Shown here in pieces: positions 1 through 12,173 of a stretch of 64,000 nucleotides of DNA. The position numbers and the translations under genes were made by a program. The notes below the pieces were generated by a model that ran no database searches, was not told the origin of the DNA, and saw only the letters and a list, made by a program, of their open reading frames with translations. The stretch lies in the NCBI RefSeq assembly GCF_010111755.1, contig NC_088958.1, positions 496,001-560,000 on the forward strand. The letters run 5' to 3'. Numbering within the stretch: the stretch's first letter is position 1; each line of letters opens with the position of its first letter. This DNA comes from Nakaseomyces glabratus (Eukaryota > Ascomycota > Saccharomycetes > Saccharomycetales > Saccharomycetaceae).

Positions 1-2534
1 AGAAAGCTTTACAAATTTTGTTCACCTTTGATGTTGCTGGATCAAACATTTTCTTTTTCATATACTCTTGCATTTCGGTAAGAGGTTCTGCTGCCACTGC
101 GTAAGGTAACGCCATATCGGAAGTCAAAGTTTCCTTATATTTTGTCGATGATACATCGTCTTCTGTTAGACATGAAATAAACAAATTCAAATGATCAACT
201 TTTTCAACCTGTAAAATAAAATTATCCAAATTAGATATAAACGAATCTGGGTCGTAATCATGAATCAAATCAAGACTAATACGATGTGTTCTACAGGTCA
301 AAAACGCTTCCTGGTACTTTTGGTCTTTTATTTCTTTTCTAACCTCAGACAGCACCATTATACGAGGATAAATAGTCTCCAAATTACCTCTATCTGCTTG
401 TAATACTACCGCAGCCCTTGATGGGATGGATGTCACTAATAAAGAACCTCTCTCTATAGCTCTTATTCTCTCATCTTCAACCTGGTCAGGTACTATAGGT
501 AACTGTTTGAAATTTGTATTATTTAAATGCACAAACTGTAATCTATGTTGAGCCGTTGTAAACATCAGAAATTTATCAGTTACCTCGAATGAAGTGACAG
601 CGGTAGTTAGAAGGGTATTATTAGCAAAAAGTTTACCAAATGAGGTAAGACCAAAAGCAATTACTTCAGAGCTTTCTGATTCCCAGTTATCCTCTTTTCC
701 TTCCAACATGTTATGAACACGCTTGACTCTGAAGTCGATAACTAACTGTGGAAACTTTGTTATTTGTTTTAGTTCACCTTCAACGTCGACCTCGAAAACA
801 CTACCATCACGAGTTTCATACACAATGTGGTTGTAATCAAAACTAGTCTTCATGAGTACTATTTTATCAAATATTTCCACAGTCTTTAATAAAACGGGTT
901 GGCTGACATCTTGTACATCAACCAAAACAATATGTGACAAATTCTCACTGTCTAACAGTATACCAATTACATTGTCATTAATGAAAGCAACTTGGCGCAA
1001 GCTATCAATAGCGGAAGCAAATGTGGCTTTCGAAAGCTCACTTACTACAGTTGGATGTTGACCTTTCTTCATGTCATCTATGCTTGGAACATATGCTACT
1101 ACAAGTTCATCTATGGTGATAGCTGCAAATATTTCGTTTGAAAGACTGCAGGCTACATCTAAAACATTTCCAGGAGCATCAAAATCTCTGTAATACATAG
1201 GAGGTGGAACATTTGCTAAGGCAAATGGTGTGATGTTGACAGTACTTCCATCAACAACCATAACAGTACCGTTATCAAAAGGTTCAAGTGTAGGACCGTT
1301 TGTCATTTTATAAGCAAAATCGACGATATTAACACCATTACCGGATTCAAACATTAGTGTCAAGTCCTTTTCTGGATGCCATTTAGCAAAGCTGATACTT
1401 TCCGAGTAAATTTCTTGCTTCAAAAACCAATGATAATTCTTTGATGTCCACAGTTGAATTCGGTTGCTTAATACAATTGCTAGCACATCAGAATTCGAAT
1501 TCCAGCAAAGTTCTTTTACAAATTCATCAACAGGAAGTCTAGTGTCAAACTCTCCATGACGGAGACCATTTCTTTCGAAAAAAATTAACTCTAATGAACT
1601 TTCCTCCTCTAGAAAAGACTTTCTTTGAATTGAAGCTATTAAAGAACCTTGAGGCCTCCAACTTAAATGGTGTTCCATACCATCAACTGGTTCAGACGCA
1701 CTGTCTAAGACCCCATCACGTGAAAATACTCTAAATGCTCTTCTTTGGATCTCATGACCAGGTTCCTCTGGTAGCTCTACGTTCTCAATTGTTGATATAG
1801 CAAAAAATTCACAGTCACCTCTCCAAGTGATTGTAACCTCCTTACTATCTAAAGATGTAATTTCACCAGAATCCACCATATATGGCATTGTTGGGTCTCT
1901 TAACTCATTCCCTACCAAACCAGAGGCTTTCAAGGAAGCTAGGGCTTCACGTTCCATAGCTCGTGCACCTTTACCTCTAAATTGTGTTTCTTTCTTACCC
2001 CAGCCAACAGTTACATGCTTGGATTTCTTAAGATCATCAGTTTCCAAATGATACTCGGCAATAGGTTCAAATAATCTGCTTAATAGTACCACATTTCGAT
2101 CTTTAGTTATCAAAACCACAGTTTCTTCATCAGGAGACCACTGTGCAGCGTAGATACCATTATCAATACTACCTGCAATTTCAACAATTGTCTGTGCTGG
2201 GTCAAATGTGACTGAATCGTACGTTGCTGTGATAATGTCACCCATTTCGAAAATAAACACTAGCTGGTTTATGTCTCCAAAATGTATAAATGAAAGTAGT
2301 CTATCGTTGAAATTCTGAATATTAAAAGAAGCCAATACGTTACGAGATCCATCCTTCATAAACTGTTGCACTTCAATAGCACCCATTTCCAATGATCCCA
2401 AAACACATGTAATACTATCAGTCATAGTATCAAAAGTGCTGTCCAATACAGTAAAAACTGTTTCATTCTCGGAAAGTTCTGATGTTGCAACAGGCAATAA
2501 TCTGCCTTTATTCAGTGTAATTAGATTACGCATA
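1..2534 (-). CDS. IKI3: Elongator complex subunit 1 (IKI3/ELP1), N-terminal part only
   Basis: This is the scaffold subunit of the six-subunit Elongator complex, which modifies wobble uridines of cytoplasmic tRNAs. An open frame runs from the ATG at 2532-2534 to the left edge without a stop, giving about 844 codons. The family is about 1350 residues long, so the C-terminal third lies outside the window. The translation begins MRNLITLNKGRLLPV and has the repeated beta-propeller (WD40-like) pattern of this family; I see no sign of decay. SWC7 lies 419 bp upstream on the same strand, the same order and orientation as YLR384C and YLR385C in S. cerevisiae, which supports both calls. The call rests on recognition of the N-terminal region plus synteny. 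Confidence 0.9.
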
Positions 2535-2953
2535 TTTTCTTGACTTAAACTTAAGTTCCTTAAAACAGTATTCTAATGCAGTACTTGTTGGTGTATGGCC
2601 GTTGTAGCCGAAAATAGTAGTAATGCACGCAGCCAATACAATTAAACAAATGAACGAGAATAAAATAATTGAACTATAATATATAGCGTTGGCAACTATA
2701 TTTCAACGAAAACTCACAGATAGGTATGGCAAATGTGATCGTGTGTGTTTCCCAGTAGTTGTTGATTAATAATAGTGCAATAAAAATATGAATTTGCGAT
2801 GAGCATCGGCAAAAGTAATACTTGATCAAGTTGGAAAACCAATTTTTTCAGTCGTATCAAGTGCACTAAAAGGCTACATGACCAATATGGTGTTATGCTG
2901 TAAAATGCAGATCACGTGCTATTAACTGGAGTATTGCTCTATTGATGCAGGTC
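2535..2953. other. IKI3-SWC7 intergenic region
   Basis: This 419 bp interval is the IKI3 promoter and the end of the SWC7 transcript. It contains a CACGTG core (ATCACGTG at 2911-2918), a match to the Cbf1/E-box consensus, about 380 bp upstream of the IKI3 start. No open frame or RNA gene is apparent. The E-box is a short match and could be chance. Confidence 0.5.
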
Positions 2954-3343
2954 TTATTTTAATCGGTCAAATAACTCCTTAGCTTCACTTCTGATGGTTG
3001 GTAGTTCCTTCTCTTCTAATTCGTTGATCCTCTTTGAATAATAGTAGTTTGCTAGTGTGATAATGGTAGTTTCTTCCTTCGGTACATTAGGGATACCTTC
3101 GGAAAGCCATTCTTCGACCAAAAACCTTAGATTTCTGACAGTCAGTTTAGATACAGTAGGTGCATTTAATTTTAGAAATGTGTTTGATTGGCAATTATTC
3201 ATTACTTCAATATCTATTACAGGTTCGACTAAGAGTTTCTTGATGTCGAGATCTTTATTCTTCATGACCAATGACTGCTGATGTTGTAAAAGTATTTGTA
3301 ATATTAAAAGCCTTACCTTTGAGCTATACTCCGATTCTGTCAT
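2954..3343 (-). CDS. SWC7: SWR1 chromatin-remodelling complex subunit Swc7 (putative)
   Basis: This is a small protein of 129 residues; S. cerevisiae Swc7 is about 132. The assignment is mainly positional: a short minus-strand gene immediately upstream of IKI3, exactly like YLR385C/YLR384C. The protein is helical-looking and rich in Leu, Glu and Lys, with no signal peptide or membrane segment. Its C-terminal part (about residues 90-129) could form a charged helix. Swc7 is a peripheral subunit of the nuclear SWR1 complex, which deposits histone H2A.Z. The start is an ATG. I did not recognise a diagnostic motif, so function is inferred from synteny and length. Confidence 0.65.
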   Translation of the reverse strand: MTESEYSSKVRLLILQILLQHQQSLVMKNKDLDIKKLLVEPVIDIEVMNNCQSNTFLKLNAPTVSKLTVRNLRFLVEEWLSEGIPNVPKEETTIITLANYYYSKRINELEEKELPTIRSEAKELFDRLK

Positions 3344-3939
3344 TTTTTATTTGTAGTTTCTTCTGTGATCTTATTAATTTGATCTTCTATATTTAATATA
3401 AGCATACATGCTTATAATTATCTCATCAAGTCATTTATTGGAACGATGGCATCTCACGTAAAAATTCCTGTTTAGCTTTCGCGAAAAATGAAAATAGAAC
3501 CGTAACTACAATTCCAAGTTCACTGGATTTTACTCGAATGTATCTGGGCAAATTAGTTTTGACCAGCTGATATGTTTAATGTTAACACATGTATGTGATT
3601 CGGTTACATTGAGAACGAATATTTCTACTTATTCTTATCGACCTAATATATGAAAATACATATACAACAGAACCCTCACAGAGGGATTACTGTCATGAAA
3701 ACAAAACCGTGAAAAGTATAGAATAAACCCAGATTAAATTGGTCTTCATAGAACCTCTTTACTGGGTAATGCAGCGTGAATTTTTGTTTTGATGCTTTGG
3801 ACTGTAATCAGTTTTACCTCATCATCACTGGTGCTTCGTCAATTGAAATTCAGTGACAAATCATTAGACCTAAGCTACTGATAAAACCAATAATAATTGA
3901 ACAAAACGTTAGAAAATGCCATAAAATGAATTGATAAGA
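3344..3939. other. SWC7-ALD6 intergenic region (synteny junction)
   Basis: This 596 bp AT-rich interval holds the SWC7 promoter and the ALD6 3' end. I see no open frame, tRNA or clear repeat. It joins a block that is on chromosome XII in S. cerevisiae (IKI3-SWC7) to one that is on chromosome XVI (ALD6 onward), so a rearrangement breakpoint relative to S. cerevisiae falls here. Confidence 0.6.
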
Positions 3940-5433
3940 TTATAACTTGATTCTGACAGCCTTGGTTTGGGTGTAACATTCGTATACTTCAGAACCCATT
4001 TCTCTACCGTAACCAGATTGCTTGTAACCACCGAAAGGAACTCTGGAGTCAAAGTCGTTGTATGTGTTAATCCAGACAGTACCAGAGTGAAGCATCTTAG
4101 CCACTTTCAAAGCAGTGCTCAAGTTTTCAGTTTCAATACCAGCACCTAGACCGAATTCAGAGTCATTGGCCATGGCAACACCATCTTCGATCTCTTCGAA
4201 CTTTGAGATTGTAACACATGGACCAAAAATTTCTTCCTTGACAACTCTCATATCTTCCTTGACATCGTAGAAGACAGTTGGCTTGATGAAGTAACCTTTC
4301 TCGGCAGCAGTTTCACCACCAGTAAGAACCTTTGCACCTTCTTCTTTACCGATGTTGATGTACTTCAAAATGGTGTTGTATTGTTCTTTGTTAGTGATTG
4401 CACCTTGGAAGTTAGATTCATCGAATGGGTTACCAACCTTAATGTTCTTTTCGATGTAGGCCTTGAACTCCTTTAGTAATCTGTCGTAAATACCTGCTTG
4501 AGCGTATATTCTGGAACCTGAAGAGCAGATTTGACCAGCGTTCTTGAAAATACCATTAACCAAGTTTGGCAAGGTCTTTTCTAGGTTAGCATCGTTGAAG
4601 ACCAAATGAGCAGACTTACCACCCAATTCTAAAGTAATCTTTTTCAAATTAGAAGCAGAAGCCTTGACAGCAATATCCTTACCAATATCGGTAGAACCAG
4701 TGAAAGCCACCTTTCTGACCTTTGGATGAGTGGTTAGAGCAGTACCAACCATACCACCTGGACCTGGGATAATGTTGACAACACCAGCTGGAATACCAAC
4801 TTGTTTACATAGAGAAGAGAAATATAGAGCATTTAATGGAGTGGCAGAAGCTGGCTTTAGGACAATGCAGTTACCCATGGCCAAGGCTGGACCGACTTTC
4901 CATGATAGCATCATCAGTGGGAAGTTCCATGGGATAATTTGTGCGCAGACACCAATTGGTTCTCTGATGGTGTAGTTCATGTAGCCATCACCAGTGTCAA
5001 TACTTCTACCGTCGACCTTATCGGCATATGAGGCAGCATCTCTGATACAGTTAATAGATAGTTGAACATCACCACGGGATAGAGCAATTGTCTTACCGTT
5101 ATCCAAGGTTTCAATGGAGGCAATAAGTTCCAGTTGTTCTTCCATTAGGTCAGCTAGCTTGCTCAAATAACGGGCTCTAACCTTTGGGTCTTGAGTAGCC
5201 CAGTCACTCTTTTCAAAAGCTCTTTCAGCACAGTCAACAGCGTAGTCAACATCTTCTTTAGTAGCGGAGAAGACATCGACAATTGGCTCTTGTGTAGATG
5301 GATTCTCGATGGTCATTGTCTTACCATCGGAGGATTCAACAAATTCATTGTTAATGAACAGACCAGTTGGCTGTTCGTAGGTTAGACCATTTGGTAGCTT
5401 AATGGTTTTAGTAGCAGCAGTCTTGTAAGCCAT
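3940..5433 (-). CDS. ALD6: Cytosolic NADP-type acetaldehyde dehydrogenase, Ald6 family
   Basis: The enzyme oxidises acetaldehyde to acetate, feeding cytosolic acetyl-CoA and NADPH. The protein has 497 residues, the usual ALDH length, and starts [16 protein letters not shown] without a mitochondrial presequence, which favours cytosolic Ald6 over Ald4/Ald5. ALDH landmarks are present: Asn170 in IPWNFP, the cofactor-loop GSTDIGK near 246-252, catalytic Glu269 in LELGGK and catalytic Cys303 in NAGQICSS. The C-terminal stretch [19 protein letters not shown] is typical of the family. Codon use is strongly biased, as expected for an abundant enzyme. Synteny with YPL061W (next to TIM50, YPL063W) agrees. 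Cofactor preference cannot be read from the sequence alone. Confidence 0.95.
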   Translation of the reverse strand: MAYKTAATKTIKLPNGLTYEQPTGLFINNEFVESSDGKTMTIENPSTQEPIVDVFSATKEDVDYAVDCAERAFEKSDWATQDPKVRARYLSKLADLMEEQLELIASIETLDNGKTIALSRGDVQLSINCIRDAASYADKVDGRSIDTGDGYMNYTIREPIGVCAQIIPWNFPLMMLSWKVGPALAMGNCIVLKPASATPLNALYFSSLCKQVGIPAGVVNIIPGPGGMVGTALTTHPKVRKVAFTGSTDIGKDIAVKASASNLKKITLELGGKSAHLVFNDANLEKTLPNLVNGIFKNAGQICSSGSRIYAQAGIYDRLLKEFKAYIEKNIKVGNPFDESNFQGAITNKEQYNTILKYINIGKEEGAKVLTGGETAAEKGYFIKPTVFYDVKEDMRVVKEEIFGPCVTISKFEEIEDGVAMANDSEFGLGAGIETENLSTALKVAKMLHSGTVWINTYNDFDSRVPFGGYKQSGYGREMGSEVYECYTQTKAVRIKL

Positions 5434-8400
5434 AATATATTATTTTGTGGTAGTAATGGAATTGATTAGTGTTGGGCAGTATAGGATTATATACTGATTT
5501 GTTTTCTTTCTTTCTTGGGATTAAGATAAAACTCAATAATCAAAAATCCTGTTGTAAAAGTATTGTTTTTATGTTTTAATAAGGTATATCCTTAAGTGTG
5601 TAACTATTAGAACCAAAATAAACATGACTTAAAAATAAATGGTACTTATTTCACACATTGTTCAAAACCCTGTCTGTTTTTATATGTTTTCTGATGGAGT
5701 GGTTTCTCATTTGATATTAACAAACATTAATAAGAACAGTTGTTGAAATGATGTATATGGGTAGCCCCTCTCCATCAGTCCGATCTTATTCCCGGCAATT
5801 CCATCATCTATAGCATATTTCACAACCCTCTTTTTTTTTCTTTCGATTCCGAGCCTATACTATAGTTGTCTATTTCACATCATATGAAACCTTACATAAT
5901 TCTTAACTCTTTCTTTGCTGAACGTATTGCGATGACAGCTTCCCGCTATCAAGAGCTCTATTTTTTGTCCAAAGGACAAATTGGATGTACAGGATTTAGG
6001 GAAGATGCATGGGAAGGGACCCCGAACTGGAAGCAAAAAAAAAGAGGAGTTGCTCTTTCTTTATCGTTACCATTACATACAAGTACACTAATGAGCTCGG
6101 GAACAGCTGGTTATAACAGCACATATACTAGTACAGCCAAGCACAATAGTTGAACTATGATAATGGCATCACTACACATTTAACTGGCCCTTTGTATGAT
6201 ACCTTGCTCACAAAAAGCAGTAGTGAATGAAGTGCCCTAACATTTTCTCGAGGAGAGCATGATCTACATTATAATGAGATATTGCAATGGAAGTTGCGGG
6301 GTTCTCTGCGCTGCCCTCGATTATACACCAAGGGCCTACAAACAAAAAAAAAGAAATGAAAATAGATATAATGCTTTTTTTAAGATTTTCAAATTCGATG
6401 AAAATTTCAAAAAAGAGGAGGCGATGGGTGTGGACAAGGTACTATAGAGAATAGCTGCACCTTTTGATTGCACATGGGACAAAAGTATAGCTCGGATGCT
6501 ACCAATTGTTGAATCTATGTCTTCGGCAACTCTGTTTCTGTTCATGAAGGCTTTTCAAGTAATGGAGGCTAAAAGAGCTTTTGCCACATGACGTATTTGG
6601 ATTATCTTTCTAAACCATTACAAAAACATTCGAACGGTGTTACATTTCCTATGAGTAGGGCAAAAGATTGTTCTGCGCTATGCCCGATGGGATTAAGCTA
6701 CACCCAAGGGTCTACATCGAATAGTTGGCGCGAACATGAAAAAATAATAGCTTTGGATACTCATTAAACGTAGTACAAATCCTTGCACCTCTTACTTTGT
6801 TCCTTGGTTATGTGAAAGTATTAAAAAGAAACAAGAGCTCTTCGTGCACTTCCGATATCAGTATTGGGACAGTAAAAGGGACGAATGCATTATCCCCTAT
6901 TTAAGAACGCATGAGCTTTCGGTGAAACGGCTCCATGGATCGTGTCTTTATAGAGATATGTATCTAATAGTGATTTTATCAAACTAGGAAGTATGGTAAA
7001 CTCACGCTGCAAAAAAAAGATTACTGACTCCTAAATGGCCTGCAATGTTTAAAGTTAACCTTCCCAGGATTGTTCTAAACTTGTTTTTATTTTCGAAAAC
7101 TCGGGAATAGTTCACCTAAGAGACAAGTAACATGGACATTGTAACTTTTAGTAATAGAACACTAAATAATGATATTTGTGCCATTGTAAATCAAGAGGTC
7201 CGTCGGGAAAGTAGTTTCCGAAGTTTTCGATATGCCGCCCCTATATTCCGTTAACGAACCGACACCCCTTTATAGAAGGTATTACATAAAATTTATTGAA
7301 AATATTACGTCAAAAAGATATCCTGGCCAATAGTATTGATCTCTATTCTTAATGGTCGTTCTTTATCCTTTTGAAATTTTGGTGAAAACAATGGCGATTG
7401 TTTACAATTTGACATATGTCCTTACATGATTGTATTGTCTAATTGAGGGTACAAAGCTTTCCTAATCAGGTCAGAGTATCTTTATCAAAGCATTTAAAAG
7501 CCAATCATAATTCAATCCGAAGTTCATGGATTTCGACAAGCGTCACAAACGGAATGTCCAGACTAGTGCTTCCTTAGGTAAACATGATCTTATTATAGCC
7601 TTGCGTGTACTAATTCTTAGATGTAATTGCTCCCGGGATAAAATAGAATATTCCCGTTCTTGTATGCGGCTGTAGCAATTATTGAACATTCATCAACTTG
7701 TTCAAAGTACTGTAAAAGGGAAACTCACAATTCAAGCCGATCACATGACACCCTAATTCCGTGTATAGGTATTTCGTGTTTTTGAATCGTAATTGATGGC
7801 CTTCACGTTGTATCGTGAACTATGAAGATATTACGAGAAGCTATGTCATTTCCAAGAAATATATTTTTCTCTGGTGAGTTTCACTCATATCTGTGCCTCC
7901 TTTCTTTACGTTTTGTTTTGTTCTAACTTTGTAGGCAAGCAAAGATACCTTACTACTGATGCTTTTCACTGGAGGATGTACAAAGTTATTGTTGCTTTTT
8001 CAATTTCTGTGTCACTGAAAAAGCATTTCCATCCGTACTGGCATTTTAATACCCCTCATTTTTGCAATTGTCAGATCTGAAAATCAAATTATGTCTATTT
8101 TTCTTTCAATTAAGTGGGGTATTAGATTAGCCGTAGGCCAAGCAACTTTACGCCATAGCAGCTCATTTCCCATGTTCTGATTTGCCCCGTCTAGGTTCTT
8201 AGAATAGACATTTTTCGGACAATATTCCTGTATGACGGCTCATATATTCAAACCAGACCCTCTTTTTTGTATTTCTTATACTTCTATTATGTTTTCTTTC
8301 TTATTCGAAAGCATCCCCAAGCTATTGACCGATCAGATCTCAACTACATATTTGTCACTGAAAGGCAAAGTAATCACCGTTTTCAAAACTTAGAGACACT

Positions 8401-9318
8401 CAAGAACCCCTCTTTTGCTTGTTGTAACAACTAAAAATATATTTATCGTCATTCTACTACGTCATCCATCATCGTCTCCTACATTATTGGCGTGCAATGT
8501 AGGACCTGCGCCATCAGATGCATATTTTGTAGATGGCTCCTTCGCCGATTCCGAAGTGTAACTGTCATTCAAAAGAAAATATTTCAACATTTTTAACATT
8601 TTTCTTATCTTTGATAAATATTAGTTATTTAGAAATGAAGGGATGACATTCAACTCTCTATAGTTTTTCCGCCAACATTGATGAGAACAAATATAGAGCA
8701 GCCATTGAACTTTGTAGATAGCAAAATACTGTGGATGTTCTCGACAGGTAAAACAAATGAGTGAAATTCTCGAGACATCACAATGGGTCACAATGGGTCA
8801 CCATGTTTCAAATGATTTTTGTTCGTCAACATATTTTATTTTTCACATGTTATGCTAGTTTCCGTATTCCACGGATTAGTGTGTAAATTTATGTGCTCAT
8901 TGTTTTACGGATAAGTTTATCCTAAGAGAAACAAAAATAAGATGTGCCACGGAATATATACTTGTATTGTAATCTTATTGAACATGCAGCGAATAAAATC
9001 TTGAAAATAAGCGCTGAGTATATAGTATTGTATTGATATGAAATCGGGATAAGTGGTTTGTAATGTACTGTTAATATGTATTCGCAAGGGTTGTAAATTA
9101 GCAATATTAGTTAAAAATTCTGTAAAACATAAACGATTAGATAAATACAAGAAATCATTGAAATAACTATTTATTATTGTTCTTTCATTTGTGAATGTTG
9201 CTTCATTGTCATAATACAGAAGGTCGATCAGCAACATGATTGGTATAGGATATTTGAAATCGTAGCTCTAATAAGATTGAACAACTTTAGAAGAATAGTT
9301 CTAATACTCCTCATAAGC
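5434..9318. other. Unusually long intergenic region upstream of ALD6
   Basis: This 3.9 kb interval separates ALD6 from the 3' end of TIM50, both on the minus strand. Only short, AT-driven frames occur, several lacking an ATG. Visible elements are at least five CCCCT stress-response-type motifs (5765, 7238, 7265, 8052, 8407), a tandem 10-mer TCACAATGGG at 8778-8797, and two diverged similar stretches at 6302-6340 and 6670-6715. No tRNA, centromere (CDEI-CDEII-CDEIII) or full-length gene relic was recognised. It may be a long ALD6 regulatory region, or hold an unrecognised non-coding RNA or decayed gene. Confidence 0.5.
5677..5684 (-). promoter_or_regulatory. Candidate TATA box of ALD6
   Basis: On the minus strand this reads TATAAAAA, a full match to the yeast TATA consensus TATAWAWR, about 245 bp upstream of the ALD6 ATG. 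A second TATATAA lies at 5487-5493 but is only 54 bp from the ATG, which is close for a yeast core promoter. Confidence 0.4.
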
Positions 9319-10776
9319 TTATTTGTTGGCTTGTTGTTCCTTTTTCTTTTGTTCAAAGAGAGCGTCAATTTCTTTCTGCTTTTCAAGTTGCATCTTCATC
9401 TGTTCCTCTGGGGTAGGAATATTACCTTCAACATAATCCTTTAGAGTAAAAGTTTGACCACTCATTTGTTCTTGTTGGATACGCATTTTTTCCTTCTCCT
9501 CTTCAATCAACTTCATGAATCTAACATAGTTCTTTTCACCTTCTTCTCTGATCATATCTAGAGGGAACTTGTTGCCTCCACCAATACCGTTAATTACTGG
9601 AGCAAGGCCAAGCAATTTTAATAACCAATTGCTATCATTTTTCTTCTTCTGGTCTTGTTCAAATTTATTTTTCAACTTTTGAACTCTTTGTTCAAATTCA
9701 GCAGGAAGTTCTCTCTTATTATGGTAGCTCTTCAAAATAGGTCTTACATCTTCAACTTGTTGAGTTGCCATGTATTCTAAAAATGGGATTAATCTCAAAA
9801 GTTTGTCATCAGCTTTACCGTCCCAAGGGTCCATAGGGATAGCATTCTCAGGTTGCAATTTGTAACTGTTTTCATCGGTGTCAATAATCATAACTTTCTT
9901 TAAGTCTCTGTTCAGTTTTGATAAGTCTTTAATATGGACACCATCCTTGTATACACAATGTTCTTTGAATAGATTGTAAGATATGAAAGCATGAATAGGG
10001 TCCATTTTCTCTGCAATTTTTTCGGCATACATCATGTAGTTGGAAGAAAACAGAACAATTTCATAATATTGAGATAGGTAACCAAGGAAATAATCAGCAC
10101 CTGGTCTCTTAGCAGTTCTCCAACCGTGTTTTTGATCCCATTCAGAGTGAACCAAAAAGTCTTCCAAAGTAATAACCAATGTTAGTGGTCTTTGATATGG
10201 AGCTGGTGGTGGAGGAGGTAACAGATCAGGAAAAGGTGGCTCCTGGAAGTAAGTAAAAACGGAATTAAATCTAGCTCTAAATCTTTTGTACATCAGGTCA
10301 GGTGTATAGCCATTGTCGATATCTTTTTTCATTTCATCATCCTCATTCTCCTCCCAGTCTCTGCACATGTATAGGCCAAGACCAGCTAATGATGAAAAAG
10401 TGAAAATGTAAAAGTAATTAGCATATCTTTCTTTCTTCTTGTCGGCAGAAGTCATCCTTCTTTTCCTTTTTTTATTGCTGGAATTTTCAGATTGTTGCTC
10501 TTCATTACCTTCTTCTGTTTCATGTTGCTTTTGTTGCCCTTCCTTCTTACCTTCCTCTACATCAATACCAGCTTTGAAAAGCAGGTCGTCAGTCAATATG
10601 GATTGAGCTTTTTTGTCATCCTTCTTCTGTTCCTGTAAAAAGTAAGACTTTGTATTTAGTCTTCTTTTGTTCTGTACTATTAGAGAATTGGCTAGATTTC
10701 TGGATATCTGAACAGAAATACCCTTAGATGCAATATGTGGTGCCCTGGTAACTGCACATCTGAATAAAGAAAGCAT
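9319..10776 (-). CDS. TIM50: Mitochondrial import receptor subunit Tim50
   Basis: Tim50 is the presequence receptor of the TIM23 translocase in the mitochondrial inner membrane and keeps the channel closed. The protein has 485 residues (S. cerevisiae 476). It has a basic presequence ([15 protein letters not shown]), a charged Gln/Glu/Lys-rich linker, one membrane segment at about 121-137, a proline-rich stretch near 185-194, then the FCP1-like domain from about 197. The phosphatase DxDx motif is replaced ([11 protein letters not shown]), as in other yeast Tim50 proteins, so it is not expected to be a phosphatase. The C-terminus is a Lys/Gln/Glu-rich helix. CWC27, which lies next to TIM50 in S. 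cerevisiae, is absent here. Confidence 0.97.
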   Translation of the reverse strand: MLSLFRCAVTRAPHIASKGISVQISRNLANSLIVQNKRRLNTKSYFLQEQKKDDKKAQSILTDDLLFKAGIDVEEGKKEGQQKQHETEEGNEEQQSENSSNKKRKRRMTSADKKKERYANYFYIFTFSSLAGLGLYMCRDWEENEDDEMKKDIDNGYTPDLMYKRFRARFNSVFTYFQEPPFPDLLPPPPPAPYQRPLTLVITLEDFLVHSEWDQKHGWRTAKRPGADYFLGYLSQYYEIVLFSSNYMMYAEKIAEKMDPIHAFISYNLFKEHCVYKDGVHIKDLSKLNRDLKKVMIIDTDENSYKLQPENAIPMDPWDGKADDKLLRLIPFLEYMATQQVEDVRPILKSYHNKRELPAEFEQRVQKLKNKFEQDQKKKNDSNWLLKLLGLAPVINGIGGGNKFPLDMIREEGEKNYVRFMKLIEEEKEKMRIQQEQMSGQTFTLKDYVEGNIPTPEEQMKMQLEKQKEIDALFEQKKKEQQANK

Positions 10777-11480
10777 CCTTGAATGTAAACAAATGCAGTA
10801 AAAATAAAATTAATCCTCTGATAATTGGCGTCTATAAGGTATTAAAGTTGTTTAGTAATACTATTGTGTTTATTCAGTAACCTTCTTTTTCCTTCAATGA
10901 ACACTCCCAATTTTTGATACCTATTGTCTTATGATACACAATTCTAAAGAATGATCAACAAACGTTATCCGAGTAAATAGAAATCTAAGAAATGGTCTAG
11001 TTCTGTTGAATGATATGTATATACTAACAGAAAGTATATCAAATTGATATATGTAGTCATTAAGGCCACTGTTTTTATTCGACGTCAACGCCCATTTTTT
11101 TTTCATAAAATGAAAAAAATCGATAACCTTTGGCAGGGTAAATTACAAATGCGAATATAATGCATTGCGATGATTTAGTCTCTAGCTTTGCAATAAGTAG
11201 TATTTTGGTATCTTTCTATAAGTAGTTTTCCATAGCTTGATCAAGCATGGGTATTATATAGCTTTCTTGTTCGTCTCTTCAAGAAACTAGGGAAGTGGTT
11301 TTGCTATGGAAAGTATCGTACCTGTCGTTTCAGGGAGCAGTAAGTCCAAGGTTTTGTTCTCTTCCTTTACATATTATACTTGTTCATTTTCATTGATTCA
11401 TTAGGAGATACTATGTCCTGTATTAGTCAGTGCTTATGAACCTTTAAATGAAAATGTAGCTCTGAATTTTCAAATATCAT
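10777..11480. other. VPS28-TIM50 intergenic region
   Basis: This 704 bp interval holds the VPS28 3' end and the TIM50 promoter. It is AT-rich with an A/T run at 11095-11120. The S. cerevisiae neighbour CWC27 (YPL064C) would be expected here but no matching frame exists and the gap is too short for it. I see nothing else. Confidence 0.55.
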
Positions 11481-12173
11481 TCACCCTAATAAAGAATAGA
11501 AACTCTTGTATGCTTGATTAAGTATAAATAGTAACTCTCTTACTTCATGTTCATCTAATGTTTCTTCTACCTTCATTTTGTTGATTTTTACTATCCACTC
11601 GACCAGTTTTGATCTATTTTCAAAATCATGATTTGTAACCCTATTAATGCTAAGCAAAAGTTCGGCCATTAATGGGTGTAATTGATCCTTTGCTTTGTAA
11701 TCGAGTTTTAAGGCATCCATAATTGTAATAAAATTTCCTGTGGCTTCTGCTACATTTTTAGCATTATATTTCCCTCCTTGGCTCTTTGACTCCAATGAGC
11801 CATTTGAACCGTCGTTGTTCGTATCTATATCAATTGCATGCTCAACCGTGACGGGAATACCTCTTTCTAATCTTGTTATAGCATTAGAGGCAATTATATT
11901 GTACTTTTCTTTAAAATCATGGAGATCCCCTACATATTCGGATATATCTGGCATACTCATATAGGTCTTGTACTGTGCTAGTAATTTATTCACTGACTGC
12001 GTGTAATGGGTACTACTTATAGAATCTCTCAGATACGCCTTTTCAACATAATCCAATGCTACTATGATGGAATATACATCAGCTACTCCTTCCAAAGTTT
12101 CCTTGTCTTGGGAAGAGCTCGAGTTCTCAAATAACGGTACCTCTTCATTCAATGCTGTAGGGATCTGATTCAT
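11481..12173 (-). CDS. VPS28: ESCRT-I subunit Vps28
   Basis: Vps28 is a core subunit of ESCRT-I on endosomes and links it to ESCRT-II in sorting ubiquitinated cargo into multivesicular bodies. The frame is open from 12197, but that codon is TTG and an in-frame TAG precedes it. The first ATG (12171-12173) gives 230 residues starting MNQIPTALNEEVPLF, which fits the family start better. The N-terminal half is the ESCRT-I core; the segment ASNAITRLERGIPVT and the C-terminal four-helix region (NFITIMDALKLDYKAKDQLHPLMAEL onward in parts) are conserved family sequence. A Ser/Asn/Gly-rich linker separates them near residues 120-137. Synteny matches YPL065W. Confidence 0.95.
   Translation of the reverse strand: MNQIPTALNEEVPLFENSSSSQDKETLEGVADVYSIIVALDYVEKAYLRDSISSTHYTQSVNKLLAQYKTYMSMPDISEYVGDLHDFKEKYNIIASNAITRLERGIPVTVEHAIDIDTNNDGSNGSLESKSQGGKYNAKNVAEATGNFITIMDALKLDYKAKDQLHPLMAELLLSINRVTNHDFENRSKLVEWIVKINKMKVEETLDEHEVRELLFILNQAYKSFYSLLG

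Noticed and set aside
7740..7790. ATCACATG followed by TGTTTTTGAATCG, resembling centromere elements CDEI and CDEIII.
   Set aside because: The spacing is about 30 bp rather than about 80 bp, the intervening DNA is not extremely AT-rich, and the CCGAA core of CDEIII is missing.
8917..9237. Minus-strand ATG frame of 106 codons just downstream of TIM50.
   Set aside because: The sequence is very AT-rich, the composition is driven by Ile, Tyr and Phe, an overlapping frame shares the strand, and there is no homologue I recognise. It is not listed as a gene.
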